Assembly: GCA_031275515.1 (NCBI GenBank) | Contig: JAISOQ010000291.1 | Span: forward strand, 1 to 6,408 | Direction of reading: 5' to 3' | Length of the DNA: 6,408 nt | Source of the DNA: Treponema sp. | GTDB lineage: Bacteria > Spirochaetota > Spirochaetia > Treponematales > Breznakiellaceae | Shown here: in pieces, positions 6,371 to 6,408 of the stretch | How the letters are laid out: each line of letters starts with the position of its first letter | Position numbering within the stretch: the stretch's first letter is position 1 | Translations under genes and position numbers: made by a program | The notes under the pieces: model-generated | Database searches by the model: none | What the model was told of the DNA's origin: nothing | The model's input: only the letters and a program-made list of their open reading frames with translations

Positions 6371-6375
6371 CCTCC
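6371..6375 (-). promoter_or_regulatory. Ribosome binding site of tatD
   Basis: GGAGG on the minus strand, 7 nt before the ATG at 6363-6361, supports that start codon over any internal one. Confidence 0.75.
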
Positions 6376-6408
6376 ATAGTTCTTTTATCGTTCCGGCTGT
6401 AGCGGCGG

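Noticed and set aside
6364..6408. C-terminal end of a gene upstream of tatD on the minus strand
   Set aside because: All three minus frames end close to or just inside the tatD start (TAA about 20 nt upstream, TGA overlapping the ATG, or TGA 6 nt inside; the last gives ...AGTIKELWRINHE). With only about 15 codons visible, the true frame and family cannot be decided.

Overview
The window looks like a chromosomal segment of a spirochaete, most likely a moderately GC-rich Treponema relative such as the termite-gut treponemes. This inference rests mainly on the divergent second-type EF-G and the general gene set; no rRNA, tRNA or other decisive marker is present. I see no phage, transposon, CRISPR array or tRNA.

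Layout. The left part (1-1650) is a leftward operon: a five-repeat TPR protein (1650-1099), then, after 14 nt, a YmdB-like metallophosphoesterase homologue (1084-209), then, overlapping its stop by 4 nt, the first 70 codons of an RseC/MucC-family protein that runs off the left edge (212-1). All three genes start with GTG. The YmdB-like protein keeps the family fold signatures but has lost most of the metal-binding residues, so it is probably not a working phosphodiesterase of the usual type.

From 1651 to 1860 lies an AT-rich divergent promoter region with two adjacent dyads (1662-1680 and 1681-1695) sitting on the likely leftward promoter, and a TATAAT box at 1834-1839 for the rightward genes.

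The right-hand transcript (1861-5462) carries a 510-residue protein with a class III nucleotidyl cyclase-like domain in its middle and unrecognised helical regions on both sides. Eleven nucleotides later comes an EF-G paralogue (685 aa) with intact GTPase motifs but an altered domain IV tip. The tight spacing suggests co-expression. A TatD-family metal-dependent hydrolase (6363-5560) faces this pair convergently, with a 97-nt gap and no clear terminator.

The most interesting items are the cyclase-like protein with unusual predicted base-specifying residues coupled to an EF-G paralogue, and the catalytically eroded YmdB homologue in an operon with TPR and RseC-like genes. Nothing here proves a new system; all family calls are from reading the translated sequence against remembered family motifs.
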